A stretch of 13,906 nucleotides of DNA, from positions 3,593,845 through 3,607,750 of the forward strand of contig CP070771.1 in the NCBI GenBank assembly GCA_020345785.1. Reading direction: 5' to 3'. Below the pieces are notes generated by a model. It was not told where the DNA came from. It worked only from the letters and a program-made list of their open reading frames with translations, and made no database searches. The stretch is from Desulfobacterales bacterium (lineage in GTDB: Bacteria > Desulfobacterota > Desulfobacteria > Desulfobacterales > JAFDCJ01). Both the position numbers and the translations under genes were made by a program. Shown here in pieces: positions 1-7,949 of the stretch. Each line of letters begins with the position of its first letter. The first letter of the stretch is position 1.

Positions 1-3
1 CAT

Positions 4-38
4 CTGAAACCTGACACCTGACACCCGAAACCTGAAAC
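4..38. repeat. Heptamer tandem repeat (about 5 copies)
   Basis: Five consecutive 7-mers are visible: CTGAAAC, CTGACAC, CTGACAC, CCGAAAC, CTGAAAC. This is a short degenerate microsatellite. It lies directly against the 5' side of a decayed coding fragment and may mark the breakpoint that truncated it. Copies are too short and have no unique spacers, so it is not a CRISPR array. Confidence 0.85.
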
Positions 39-213
39 CTTTAAAATTGCCCTGGACGACGCCAGCCGGTTCACAGCAGGCACGCTGCCCAACGGGCTTG
101 CATTTGCCGAAAACGGCGATATCTTAATATCCAATTTCGGCAGTCTCAGGGGAACACGGATTCCTTATTTCCAATCGCCGGTGGTGGGGTTACCGATGGC
201 GCATTGGAGATGA
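22..213 (+). pseudogene. Remnant of an SMP-30/gluconolactonase-like protein
   Basis: An open frame of about 63 codons runs from just after a TGA at 19-21 to a TGA at 211-213. Codons from about 40 onward look coding. The translation contains TAGTLPNGLAFAENGDILIS, which resembles the NG-[IL]-AF-x-x-DG beta-propeller blade motif of SMP-30/gluconolactonase/strictosidine-synthase-like proteins. Those proteins are usually about 300 residues, so only a fragment remains. No ATG, GTG or TTG start stands at a sensible place, and the 5' side runs into the heptamer repeat. The last 20 or so residues do not look like the family, which suggests a frameshift or random tail. It could also be a chance resemblance, since the match is one motif long. 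Confidence 0.4.
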
Positions 214-222
214 CTAATGAAT

Positions 223-243
223 ATTGAAGATTGAAGATTGAAT
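223..243. repeat. Heptamer tandem repeat (3 copies of ATTGAAG/T)
   Basis: Three 7-mers in a row: ATTGAAG, ATTGAAG, ATTGAAT. They are bounded by AATATT on both sides, which gives a weak dyad. The period equals that of the repeat at 4-38, but the unit differs. Confidence 0.7.
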
Positions 244-345
244 ATTTGCGGAATTCTGTCGATTTAATCATGTTGTTCTTCAATAGGGATCGGCAGCAGA
301 TCCATAGAAAATATTACGATAAAATAAGGGATATTTCCTGTTCCC

Positions 346-379
346 CTATTCAACCAATCAACCTATTCAACTAATTAAC
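346..379. repeat. 17-bp direct repeat (two copies) in the leader of the BKACE gene
   Basis: CTATTCAACCAATCAAC at 346-362 is followed directly by CTATTCAACTAATTAAC at 363-379, with 15 of 17 positions identical. Each copy contains two near-repeats ending in CAAC or TAAC. It ends 8 bp before the Shine-Dalgarno of the downstream gene. A regulatory role is possible, but ordinary spacer slippage is just as likely. Confidence 0.7.
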
Positions 380-387
380 TGAACAAT

Positions 388-393
388 GAGGAG
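388..393 (+). promoter_or_regulatory. Shine-Dalgarno of the BKACE gene
   Basis: GAGGAG lies 6 bases before the ATG at 400 and fixes that start. Confidence 0.8.
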
Positions 394-399
394 ATAATT

Positions 400-1326
400 A
401 TGTCCGATAAGTTCATCGTTACGGCCGCCCTTACCGGCGCCATTCACACCCCAACCATGTCGTCGAACTTACCGATAACACCGGATGAGCTCGCTGAAGA
501 GGCCCGCCGGGCAAGGGAAGCGGGAGCAGCGGTGGTCCATGTTCATGCCCGTAATCCGGAAACCGGACAACCTTCCGCCGACAGCCGGTTATTCGGTGAT
601 ATTTTAGCAAAGATCAAAAATAAATCCGACGCGGTTATCTGCACCACGACCGGCGGTGGATTCGGTATGACCGTCGAGCAGCGGGTATCCGTGGTTAAAG
701 CTTACAGTCCGGAGCTGGCTTCGCTGAATGCCGGTTCTTTAAACTTTGCCCTGCATCCGATTTTAGAAAAAATCAAAGAATTTAAATACGACTGGGAACC
801 CCAGTACCTGGGAATGAGCGAGGATTTTATCTTTCCGAACACCTTTAAAACCCTGCGCGAGTTCAGCGAATTTTTTGCAGCGGAGAACACCAAGCCGGAG
901 CTTGAAATTTATGATGCCGGCATGATCAACAATGTGGCATTTCTGTTGAGCCAGGGCTACATCAAAAAACCGGTTTATCTGCAGTTTGTGCTGGGAATTC
1001 TGGGCGGTATGCAGGCAACGATCAACAACCTGGTGTTTCTGGTAAATTCGGCCAGAGAAATCATCGGCGACGGGTTTGAATGGTCGGTGTGTGCGGCCGG
1101 CAAAAATCAATTTAAAATGTGCAACGCCGCCCTGCTGATGGGAGGGTTTACCCGGGTGGGGCTGGAGGATAATCTGTATCTGGATAAAGGCAGGATGGCC
1201 CAAAGCAGCGGTGAACAAGTGGAAAAAATTGTGCGCATTGCCAGAGAGCACGGCCTGGAGCCGGCCACACCGGAGGAGGCGAGAGAGATACTGAAGCTAA
1301 AAGGATTGGATAAAGTCAGGTATTGA
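400..1326 (+). CDS. BKACE family protein (beta-keto acid cleavage enzyme, DUF849)
   Basis: This 308-residue protein matches the beta-keto acid cleavage enzyme family, whose founding member is 3-keto-5-aminohexanoate cleavage enzyme (Kce) of lysine fermentation. Family members condense a beta-keto acid with acetyl-CoA and release acetoacetate plus a new CoA thioester, using a divalent metal in a TIM barrel. Visible features are an N-terminal TAALTGAIHTP strand, the metal-binding VVHVHAR motif (His47 and His49), a CTTTGGG loop near residue 81, and the C-terminal RVGLEDNLYLDKG segment (residues 252-264) with the conserved Glu-Asp-Asn. Length is normal for the family. A good GAGGAG fixes the start. 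It appears monocistronic, and the next gene converges on it with a 4-bp gap. The substrate cannot be read from sequence because BKACE enzymes accept varied beta-keto acids, so a kce symbol is withheld. Cytoplasmic. Confidence 0.93.
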   Translation: MSDKFIVTAALTGAIHTPTMSSNLPITPDELAEEARRAREAGAAVVHVHARNPETGQPSADSRLFGDILAKIKNKSDAVICTTTGGGFGMTVEQRVSVVKAYSPELASLNAGSLNFALHPILEKIKEFKYDWEPQYLGMSEDFIFPNTFKTLREFSEFFAAENTKPELEIYDAGMINNVAFLLSQGYIKKPVYLQFVLGILGGMQATINNLVFLVNSAREIIGDGFEWSVCAAGKNQFKMCNAALLMGGFTRVGLEDNLYLDKGRMAQSSGEQVEKIVRIAREHGLEPATPEEAREILKLKGLDKVRY

Positions 1327-1330
1327 CGCG

Positions 1331-1870
1331 CTATATGTATTCCTCTTGCATAAATGCTCTGATCAAATCGATCTGTTTAGGGGTCATATCGTTGAATTTT
1401 ACACCCATGCCCAGCATGCCCTTCCATAGGATTTCACCGCTGATATTCAATTGACCGGGGCTGTTCGGCAGGGAGAATGTCAGGCGTATTTGCTGACCGG
1501 CGGTAAACGGCTCACCTGTTTCAATAAATGCCCCGGCCGGACTGATGTCGAGCATAAACCCTTCAAAATTACGACCCTCAACCGTGTAGTCGATATTGAG
1601 CATGCAGGACTTGCGGGTATGGCCCCGCAGGGCGATCTCGGTTTCTTCCAGGTTGACTGATTTGAGGGGAAGCTCCTGGAGTTGTCCCAAAAGGGCAGAC
1701 TGCTGATCGTCTGACATGGTGCCAATCAACCGAAACAGGGTCGAAGTGAGATTGCCCTTCAGCAACTGTTTGAGCAGAATCAATTGCTGGTCTTCAGGCA
1801 AATTTTTAATTGTTTCCGCTAATTTAAGATTAACTGTTTTCTGGTCTGACGGTGGTTTGATACCGGGCAT
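1331..1870 (-). CDS. PilZ domain protein (probable c-di-GMP effector)
   Basis: The protein has 179 residues. The C-terminal half (about 80-179) is a PilZ domain with both c-di-GMP-binding signatures: RxxxR at residues 82-86 (RGHTR) and DxSxxG at residues 108-113 (DISPAG). The later GEILWKGMLGMGVKFNDM segment is the usual final beta-strand region. The N-terminal 75 or so residues are predicted helical (LPEDQQLILLKQLL and similar) and match no domain I recognise; similar helical leaders occur on stand-alone PilZ proteins of deltaproteobacteria. There is no signal peptide or membrane segment, so it should be cytoplasmic. The start is supported by AAGGAG (plus-strand 1878-1883) 7 bases upstream. 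It is convergent with the BKACE gene and divergent from the ABC ATPase. The output partner is unknown. Confidence 0.9.
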   Translation of the reverse strand: MPGIKPPSDQKTVNLKLAETIKNLPEDQQLILLKQLLKGNLTSTLFRLIGTMSDDQQSALLGQLQELPLKSVNLEETEIALRGHTRKSCMLNIDYTVEGRNFEGFMLDISPAGAFIETGEPFTAGQQIRLTFSLPNSPGQLNISGEILWKGMLGMGVKFNDMTPKQIDLIRAFMQEEYI

Positions 1871-1895
1871 GGACAGGCTCCTTCGTTACAAGCTG

Positions 1896-1908
1896 GGGGC
1901 TTCGCCCC
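1896..1908. other. Small GC-rich hairpin in the PilZ gene leader
   Basis: GGGGC-TTC-GCCCC forms a 5-bp stem 26 bp upstream of the PilZ start. No T-run follows on either strand, so it is not an evident intrinsic terminator. Its function is unknown. Confidence 0.45.
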
Positions 1909-1973
1909 GATTGGAATGCTGAAATTACAACTAACAAAAATTGATGCGCTATGTCAAGAATCATGGAAGCGGT

Positions 1974-3479
1974 TTGAAAAACCAAACGATCATAAAGCTC
2001 GAAAACATCACCCTCAGAGTCCGAGATGCGTTTTTATTGCCCAACACAAGCTGGCAAATCGATAAAGGGCAGCACTGGGCGATCTTGGGACCCAACGGCG
2101 CCGGAAAGACAACCCTGGTCAAGGCGCTTAGCGGTGAAGTTCCGGTGGTCACGGGTGTGATGCGTACTTTTCATAATCCGGCGAATCCACTGCGGGCCGA
2201 ATATGTATCCTTTGAACAGCATCAGCGCCTGATTGCACGTGAGGACCAACGCGATGAATTTCGTTCTTTCAGCGGTGATTTAAACCGCATCACTACGGTC
2301 CGTGAAATTCTGCTTGAAAGCAATGGACAGCCGGCCGACCTTACCGAAGATATTGAGGATGTGGTTGCCAGACTCAAATTACAGCACCTGCTCGGCAGGG
2401 GAATCCGGGCGTTGTCCACCGGAGAAATAAGAAAAATTCAGATTGCGCGGGCGCTGCGGAAATTGCCGGAAATTTTGATTCTGGATGAGCCTTTTGACGG
2501 CCTGGATGAATCTTCGCGTCGGGATCTGGTTCAAATCATCGATGGCCTGATGGATGACACCCGGACCGTGATTCTTGTAACCCATCGCCAAAGGGAGATT
2601 CTGCCCAAAATCTCGCATGTCCTGGCCGTTAAAAACGGGGAGGTGCTTTTTCAGGGGAGACGTTCGGATGTGCTGACCCCTTCGCAAATGGAGCGTCTGT
2701 ATGCATTCGATTTTGCCGCTTCTATTGCCATTCCTGCCGGAGAAGAAAGATCGCTGCCGGCTGCCGGAAACTCGTCCGATAGTTTGGTCTGCATGAAAAA
2801 TGTGACAGTTCAATATGGCGACACGACGGCCCTGGATAATATCAGCTGGACCATGAGATACGGTGAGAATTGGGCGATATTAGGCCCTAATGGCTCCGGC
2901 AAGACAACCCTGCTGAACCTGATCACGGCAGACAACCCCCAGGCGTATGCCAACCAGATTTATCTGTTCGGCAAACGTCGCGGTTCCGGTGAGAGCATCT
3001 GGGACATCAAACGACGCATTGGTACGGTCTCCTCTGAATTTCAGATCCGCTACCGCAAACCCATATCGGCGTTTGAAGTTGTCCTATCCGGTTTTTTCGA
3101 CAGCGTCGGTCTTTATCGTCATGCATCGGCTGAACAAAAACAAAAGGCCGAACAATGGATGGCGGTTTTGGGCATTGCCCATAAGTCCAATAAAATCTTC
3201 AATCAACTTTCATATGGTGAGCAGCGCATGATTCTGCTGGCGCGATCGATGGTTAAAGTACCATTGATACTGATTCTGGATGAACCCTACCAGGGTCTTG
3301 ATCGCACAAACCGGCAAAGAATGCTGGATGCAATCGACGTTATCGGTCACCGCAGCGAGACCCATATCATTTATGTCACGCATTATTCAGATGAAATCCC
3401 CACCTGCATAACCCATATGTTGCAGTTCAACAAGACACCCACTGGAAGATTCAAGGCCAGCCGGCGGCGGTTAAAATGA
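1974..3479 (+). CDS. modF: Tandem-ATPase ABC protein of the ModF (PhrA) type
   Basis: Two fused ABC ATPase domains with no membrane segment. Numbering here counts from the TTG at 1941. Domain 1 has Walker A GPNGAGKTT (50-58), signature LSTGE (159-163), Walker B ILILDEP and switch His215. Domain 2 has Walker A GPNGSGKTT (315-323), signature LSYGE, Walker B LILILDEP and His481. The order and length (about 500 residues) match E. coli ModF, an ABC protein beside the molybdate transport genes whose role is poorly defined. No mod genes lie here, so the symbol reflects family resemblance rather than a proven molybdate role. The start is uncertain. TTG 1974 (MKNQTIIKLENITLR) has GGAAG 4 bases upstream and begins the protein as ABC ATPases usually do. 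ATG 1944 and TTG 1941 are in frame but lack a ribosome-binding site. Confidence 0.85.
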   Translation: MKNQTIIKLENITLRVRDAFLLPNTSWQIDKGQHWAILGPNGAGKTTLVKALSGEVPVVTGVMRTFHNPANPLRAEYVSFEQHQRLIAREDQRDEFRSFSGDLNRITTVREILLESNGQPADLTEDIEDVVARLKLQHLLGRGIRALSTGEIRKIQIARALRKLPEILILDEPFDGLDESSRRDLVQIIDGLMDDTRTVILVTHRQREILPKISHVLAVKNGEVLFQGRRSDVLTPSQMERLYAFDFAASIAIPAGEERSLPAAGNSSDSLVCMKNVTVQYGDTTALDNISWTMRYGENWAILGPNGSGKTTLLNLITADNPQAYANQIYLFGKRRGSGESIWDIKRRIGTVSSEFQIRYRKPISAFEVVLSGFFDSVGLYRHASAEQKQKAEQWMAVLGIAHKSNKIFNQLSYGEQRMILLARSMVKVPLILILDEPYQGLDRTNRQRMLDAIDVIGHRSETHIIYVTHYSDEIPTCITHMLQFNKTPTGRFKASRRRLK

Positions 3480-3750
3480 TTTTAAATATGACAGCTGCAG
3501 TGGAAAAATTCAAAATCATGCCTATCATAAATAAAAGCTTTTTGAAGCCAACCGTTATCGTCCGCGATGCTGGCCGTGCAACCGGGTGCGCCGTGCCCAT
3601 GTGCATCAGATGCATCAGGTGCTGACGGCCTTTTATTTTCCTGCGCGACGGGATCATCTGTGGGGCGCACAATTTCAAGTCATGGTCAAAGATGCAGGGG
3701 AGGGGCATTGATCCGGATGGCCGGTTAGATAACGCAAGAGGATTTGAAAC
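3480..3750. other. 271-bp spacer without a recognisable gene
   Basis: No convincing gene is seen. A 35-codon frame from ATG 3518 and a longer minus-strand frame (3451-3708) have no ribosome-binding site or family resemblance. A 9-bp near-repeat, TGCATCAGA then TGCATCAGG, lies at 3602-3619. AAGAGGA at 3736-3742 is the ribosome-binding site of the next gene, 8 bases from its ATG. Promoters for the 3751 operon are expected here, but I cannot point to a convincing one. Confidence 0.5.
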
Positions 3751-6681
3751 ATGCGGCGAGTTGTTACGATCATCTTTTTGGGGGCCGTTCTCTGCACTTC
3801 GTTTGTTGGCGCTTTAGCAGCTGAACTGCCTGAGGATGCCATCCTGCGCAGCTGGGTGCAGGCGATGAAAGAAGCCCCCCGGGGACCGTTCACACGCCTG
3901 CGCTGGTTTTGCAATGACGGCACCATCTTGCCTCCCAAAGAATACGCCTGCCGGGAGCACGGCGGTGGGGTGCAGCATGGTGAATGGACAGACCAGGTCA
4001 AATTGATGCGTGATAACGGCTATTACATCGCCAATGTTTATGCGGATATCAACCCGGAAATGTTTCAGGCGGACCCCGCACACCCGGGTATCGTCAAGCA
4101 AATGATCCTGGAACGGTTTCTGATCGATGCCGACGACGGCTGGATTTTCCGCAGGGCGCGCTATTACCGCGGCGCCCTGCAAACAGAAGATGAGACCCGC
4201 GGAGGGCGAGGCCTTTTAATTGCGCTGGCCAAAGATCCGGAGTGGAATGAGCGGCGATTTGTCGTGCTGCGCGAAGCAGTGCGATTTGTGCCCCATGGCC
4301 GCAAGGAGGCACCCATCACGGAAATGCGGCAGCTTTCCCTGTCCCTTGCCGAAAAAGACCCAAATTTTGAAACGCTGCGGATCAAAATTCATGTCCACCC
4401 GGAACTGAGCGATGCCGTCGATGTCCGTACGTATGCCAAGAGCCGCGGTGTTGCCGGTCTTGCACAGGATTACGAGCGCCTGGCCAAGGTCATCGAGGAA
4501 ATTTACCAGCCCCAGGATGTTGAGCCCGCCGTTGTTTCTCTGTCCAAGCAGATCAAAAATACCAAATTAAAACGGCAGCTCAACAAGGCTGCCGGGCAGC
4601 TGCGCGACCCAAAAGATCCGGCGGCACGCTTTGCAGTTGCCGGAAAATTGCTGGCCACGCTGCGCGACAGCCTGCCCACGGCCGGACAGGCGGGCCGGCA
4701 ACTTGCTCTGCTGGATACCGGGCTGGTGCTGGAGGGCGAATTGTATCGCAGCGCCAATGAACTGCTGGAAACACTTTCCGGGGCGGCCCGCCGCCAGCGG
4801 TTAATGTGGCTTGCCGCCGCTTGCGATGGCCTATACGGCAGCGGTTTAATTTCTGCGCGTCAACACCGGTCTTTGCAGGAAACTTTTCAAGCTCTGCTCG
4901 AAACCAATCCCCAATTAATCGACTACCAGTACGGCCTGGAATACGCCGCCCGTGTTCCTGAATGGGCCGATCGGCTGCTGCGGTTTCATTTTTCCGAAAC
5001 ATTGGCCCGCTTGGAGGTGATCGAGCCGCTCAGTCTGCGCTACATTCACGACCGACTGCGCGGCAGTCTGCTGCTTTTTTATTCAGACACGCTGGAAAGC
5101 CTGATGGCCGACGCCGGCCGGCAGCTGGATATTCAAAATGACGTGTTCGAACAAAAAACAGCCACCGGCCTACGGGGTCTGAATGCCGGACTGGCGCGCG
5201 GCATCCTCAGGTTACCCAAAACCGGCGCGGATGGACACAGCTTGGACCGCAACGGTATTTATGTCCTGCCGGCGACCACCGAAGATTTGCCCCCGGTGGC
5301 CGGCATCATTACCGCCGGCAGGGGCAATATCCTTTCCCATGTGCAACTTTTAGCACGCAATCTGGGCATCCCCAACGTGACGCTGGACAAAAAACTGCTG
5401 CCGCAAATCACCGCCAGAGAAGGCCAAAAGGTGGTGCTGGCCGTCAGCGCCATGGGTATTGTCCAACTGGTTGAAGACGGCCCTGAGTGGGATCCGATTT
5501 TTGCCGAAGAATCCAAGGTGCAGGATGTTGTCATCCGGCCGGATCTCAATAAGCTGGATCTTTACAATCTCAGTTTTATCCCGCTGCAACAGATGCGGAC
5601 GACCGATTCCGGTCGGATTGCCGGACCTAAAGCCGCCAACCTGGGTGAACTCAAGCACCACTTTCCCGAGGCCGTTACCGATGGGCTGGTCATACCGTTC
5701 GGCCATTTCAGGGCCCTGCTGGACCAGCAGCTCGAACCGGACGAACCGAGTGTATTCAGCTGGATGCAGCAACAGTATGCGCTGATCCAGGACCTTAAAG
5801 ACGACCCTGTGAAACAGGAACAGGTCGTCCGCCTGTTTTTGCAGCGCATGCGGGACTGGGTCGAAAATGCCGATCCCGGCGAGGACTTTCGCCGACGTCT
5901 GCTGGAGGCGATGGAGGAGACATTCGGTCCGGACGGAAGTTACGGCGTGTTTGTGCGCAGCGACACCAATGTTGAAGATCTGCCGGGATTCACCGGGGCC
6001 GGTCTCAATCTCACAGTGGCTAATGTCGTGGGGACTGAAAATGTGCTGGAAGCCATCCGCCGGGTCTGGGCCTCGCCGTTCACCGAGCGGGCTTACAGCT
6101 GGCGTCAGGCCTACATGCAGAATCCGGAACATGTTTACGCATCGGTGTTGCTGCTTAAAAGTATCCCGGCTGACAAATCCGGTGTCATGGTGACGGCCGA
6201 CGTGGACACCGGCCAAACCGGTTGGTTGACCATTGCAGTTAATGAAGGTGTCGGCGGCGCTGTTTCCGGCCAGACATCCGAAGAGCTGCGAATTAACCTG
6301 GCCAACGGGAACGTGCGGCTGATGGCGCATGCCACCGAGCCGTATAAGCGGGTGATCTTAAAAGAGGGCGGCATGGCCAAGGTTGCAGCCAGCGGCACCG
6401 AGGCGGTGTTAAGTCCAAAAGATATCCAGCAATTGATGGCATTTGCCAGGTCCGTTGCCGAGCGCTTTCCCATGCTGCAAAGCGCCGATGGCAGCATCGT
6501 CCCCGCTGACATCGAATTTGGTTTTTTCCAGGACAAGCTGGTACTCTTTCAGATTCGTCCCTTTCTGGAAAGCATGCGCGCTCGACAAAACCTTTTTTTG
6601 AACCGTCTGGATCAGCGATTGAAAGAAAAATATGCCGTGGTGATTGATTTAGACGAGATTCCGGCGGAGGAAACCCAATGA
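3751..6681 (+). CDS. Exported dikinase-like protein: phosphohistidine domain followed by PPDK-type ATP-grasp domain
   Basis: The protein has 976 residues. Residues 1-24 look like a Sec signal peptide (MRR, hydrophobic core, ALAA before Glu25). Residues 25-490 are mostly helical and unrecognised, with Cys54 and Cys67 early. Residues about 500-575 are a PEP-utiliser mobile (swivelling) domain, with catalytic His530 in GRGNILSHVQLLARNLGIPN. Residues about 605-945 are a PPDK_N/PEP-synthase ATP-grasp domain: Lys627 in GPKAANLGEL, Arg736 in VRSDTNVEDLPGFTGAGLNL, and Glu922 and Gln934 in ADIEFG...FQIRP. All look intact. The order (His domain, then ATP-grasp) is the reverse of PEP synthase and matches plant alpha-glucan water dikinases; GHFRALL and VWASPFTERAY also resemble them. 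No PEP/pyruvate-binding barrel is present. The inferred chemistry is ATP to enzyme-His phosphate to an unknown acceptor. The oddity is the signal peptide, since ATP is scarce outside the cytoplasm. AAGAGGA precedes the start. It overlaps the next gene by ATGA. Confidence 0.85.
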   Translation: MRRVVTIIFLGAVLCTSFVGALAAELPEDAILRSWVQAMKEAPRGPFTRLRWFCNDGTILPPKEYACREHGGGVQHGEWTDQVKLMRDNGYYIANVYADINPEMFQADPAHPGIVKQMILERFLIDADDGWIFRRARYYRGALQTEDETRGGRGLLIALAKDPEWNERRFVVLREAVRFVPHGRKEAPITEMRQLSLSLAEKDPNFETLRIKIHVHPELSDAVDVRTYAKSRGVAGLAQDYERLAKVIEEIYQPQDVEPAVVSLSKQIKNTKLKRQLNKAAGQLRDPKDPAARFAVAGKLLATLRDSLPTAGQAGRQLALLDTGLVLEGELYRSANELLETLSGAARRQRLMWLAAACDGLYGSGLISARQHRSLQETFQALLETNPQLIDYQYGLEYAARVPEWADRLLRFHFSETLARLEVIEPLSLRYIHDRLRGSLLLFYSDTLESLMADAGRQLDIQNDVFEQKTATGLRGLNAGLARGILRLPKTGADGHSLDRNGIYVLPATTEDLPPVAGIITAGRGNILSHVQLLARNLGIPNVTLDKKLLPQITAREGQKVVLAVSAMGIVQLVEDGPEWDPIFAEESKVQDVVIRPDLNKLDLYNLSFIPLQQMRTTDSGRIAGPKAANLGELKHHFPEAVTDGLVIPFGHFRALLDQQLEPDEPSVFSWMQQQYALIQDLKDDPVKQEQVVRLFLQRMRDWVENADPGEDFRRRLLEAMEETFGPDGSYGVFVRSDTNVEDLPGFTGAGLNLTVANVVGTENVLEAIRRVWASPFTERAYSWRQAYMQNPEHVYASVLLLKSIPADKSGVMVTADVDTGQTGWLTIAVNEGVGGAVSGQTSEELRINLANGNVRLMAHATEPYKRVILKEGGMAKVAASGTEAVLSPKDIQQLMAFARSVAERFPMLQSADGSIVPADIEFGFFQDKLVLFQIRPFLESMRARQNLFLNRLDQRLKEKYAVVIDLDEIPAEETQ

Positions 6682-7949
6682 AACGCGCTATAAAATCCGG
6701 CTTATTGATTTTAATACTCCTCGGGGCTCCCAACGTCTGGTCCTATCCACTGGATGGATATCCCGCCACCGGGGTTTTGCGGCTGGAAGGTTTCCGGCTG
6801 GCCCAGCAGGGAAAAGTGCAGGGCATCCGGGTTCCGTCCGGTGCAATGCTTGGTCTGGACCAGGTTGACCTGCGACTGAACGAGCAGTCCGACTTTCAGA
6901 TTCCCGCAATCGATTCTGAGTTTTTGGCAAAGATCGAAAACCTGCTGGGAGACGATGCCGATAATTACGGAGTTGCCGTATTGGATTTAACGGATGCAGG
7001 CTCGCCGCGCTATGTGGAACATCGCGGTGACTATCAGGCCAATCCCGGCAGTGTCGGCAAACTTGTCGTGGCGCTGGGGGTTTTTCAAGCGCTGGCCGAC
7101 CTATACCCGAACGATGTCGGCAAGCGCCAGGAAATATTGCGTGACACCCTTGTAACCGCCGATCAGTTTATCCAATCGGACCACCACAAGGTGCCGTTGT
7201 GGACCCTGGAGAGCAAAAAAATCGACTATCGTCCCATCCAGATCGGCGACCGGGCAAATCTGTGGACCTACCTTGACTGGATGCTGTCGGCCAGCTCGAA
7301 TGCGGCGGCCAGTATAGTCATAAAGGAGCTGATGCTTTTGGTGCAGTATGGCCGAGATTATCCGGTCAGTATCGAGGTTGCCGATACTTTTTTTAAGGAA
7401 ACCCCGCGTAAAGAGCTTGCGCAGCTGCTGTCCAAAAGCCTGCAGGAACCTTTGACCCGCAACGGACTGGATCTTGAGCATCTTCGTCAGGGATCCTTTT
7501 TTACCTGGAAGGGCAAGCAGTTGGTGCCAGGCACGACCAGCTATGCCAGCCCCCGAGAATTGATGCGGTTTCTGGTGAAAATGGAGCAGGGTCAGCTGGT
7601 CGACCCGTTTTCCAGTCGCGAAATCAAACGCCTGATCTACATGACCCAGGGCCGCATCCGTTATGCATCGGCACCGGTCCTTTTTCCGGCGGCCGTTTAT
7701 TTCAAATCAGGGTCTTTGTACAAGTGCAAAGCGGAGCCCAATTTCAAGTGCGGTAAATACATGGGCAACGTGGTGAACATGCTCAATTCGGTGGCGGTCG
7801 TTGAATACCCGGCCGACGATCGGAAATACTATTATATGGTGGTGGTAATGTCGAATGTGCTGCGGAAAAATTCGGCGGTGGCCCATCAGACGCTGGCTAC
7901 TCGAATTCACCGTTTGATCGAGGCCCATCATTCGGCAAAAAAAGACTAG
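6678..7949 (+). CDS. Exported serine hydrolase, class A beta-lactamase/transpeptidase fold
   Basis: The protein has 423 residues with a signal peptide (MKRAIKSGLLILILLGAPNVWS, cleavage near 22). All three active-site elements of the penicillin-recognising serine hydrolase fold are present: SVGK (Ser125 nucleophile, Lys128), SSN (206-208) and KSG (343-345). Residues 23-90 form an N-terminal extension absent from ordinary class A beta-lactamases. No clear omega-loop ExxxN motif is seen, so a true beta-lactamase activity is doubtful; a peptidoglycan or esterase/amidase role fits equally. Cys350 and Cys358, just after KSG, could form a disulfide. The ATG overlaps the stop of the dikinase-like gene (ATGA), implying translational coupling and a shared job. 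The gene ends in CTAG at the border of the MITE-like element. Substrate unknown. Confidence 0.85.
   Translation: MKRAIKSGLLILILLGAPNVWSYPLDGYPATGVLRLEGFRLAQQGKVQGIRVPSGAMLGLDQVDLRLNEQSDFQIPAIDSEFLAKIENLLGDDADNYGVAVLDLTDAGSPRYVEHRGDYQANPGSVGKLVVALGVFQALADLYPNDVGKRQEILRDTLVTADQFIQSDHHKVPLWTLESKKIDYRPIQIGDRANLWTYLDWMLSASSNAAASIVIKELMLLVQYGRDYPVSIEVADTFFKETPRKELAQLLSKSLQEPLTRNGLDLEHLRQGSFFTWKGKQLVPGTTSYASPRELMRFLVKMEQGQLVDPFSSREIKRLIYMTQGRIRYASAPVLFPAAVYFKSGSLYKCKAEPNFKCGKYMGNVVNMLNSVAVVEYPADDRKYYYMVVVMSNVLRKNSAVAHQTLATRIHRLIEAHHSAKKD

Noticed and set aside
4..38. CRISPR-like repeats
   Set aside because: Units are 7 bp, contiguous and degenerate, with no spacers and no cas genes.
763..1251. Minus-strand frame of 162 codons opposite the BKACE gene
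   Set aside because: It is antisense to a well-supported gene with conserved motifs. The translation has no recognisable domain and no ribosome-binding site.
3518..3625. 35-codon frame ending in a Cys-rich tail (MCIRCIRC)
   Set aside because: There is no Shine-Dalgarno, and the Cys-rich tail comes from the TGCATCAG repeat rather than from a conserved motif.
5350..6330. Long minus-strand frame of 326 codons opposite the dikinase-like gene
   Set aside because: It lies wholly within the ATP-grasp coding region. Its translation is Gln/His/Arg-rich antisense of a GC-rich gene and resembles no family.
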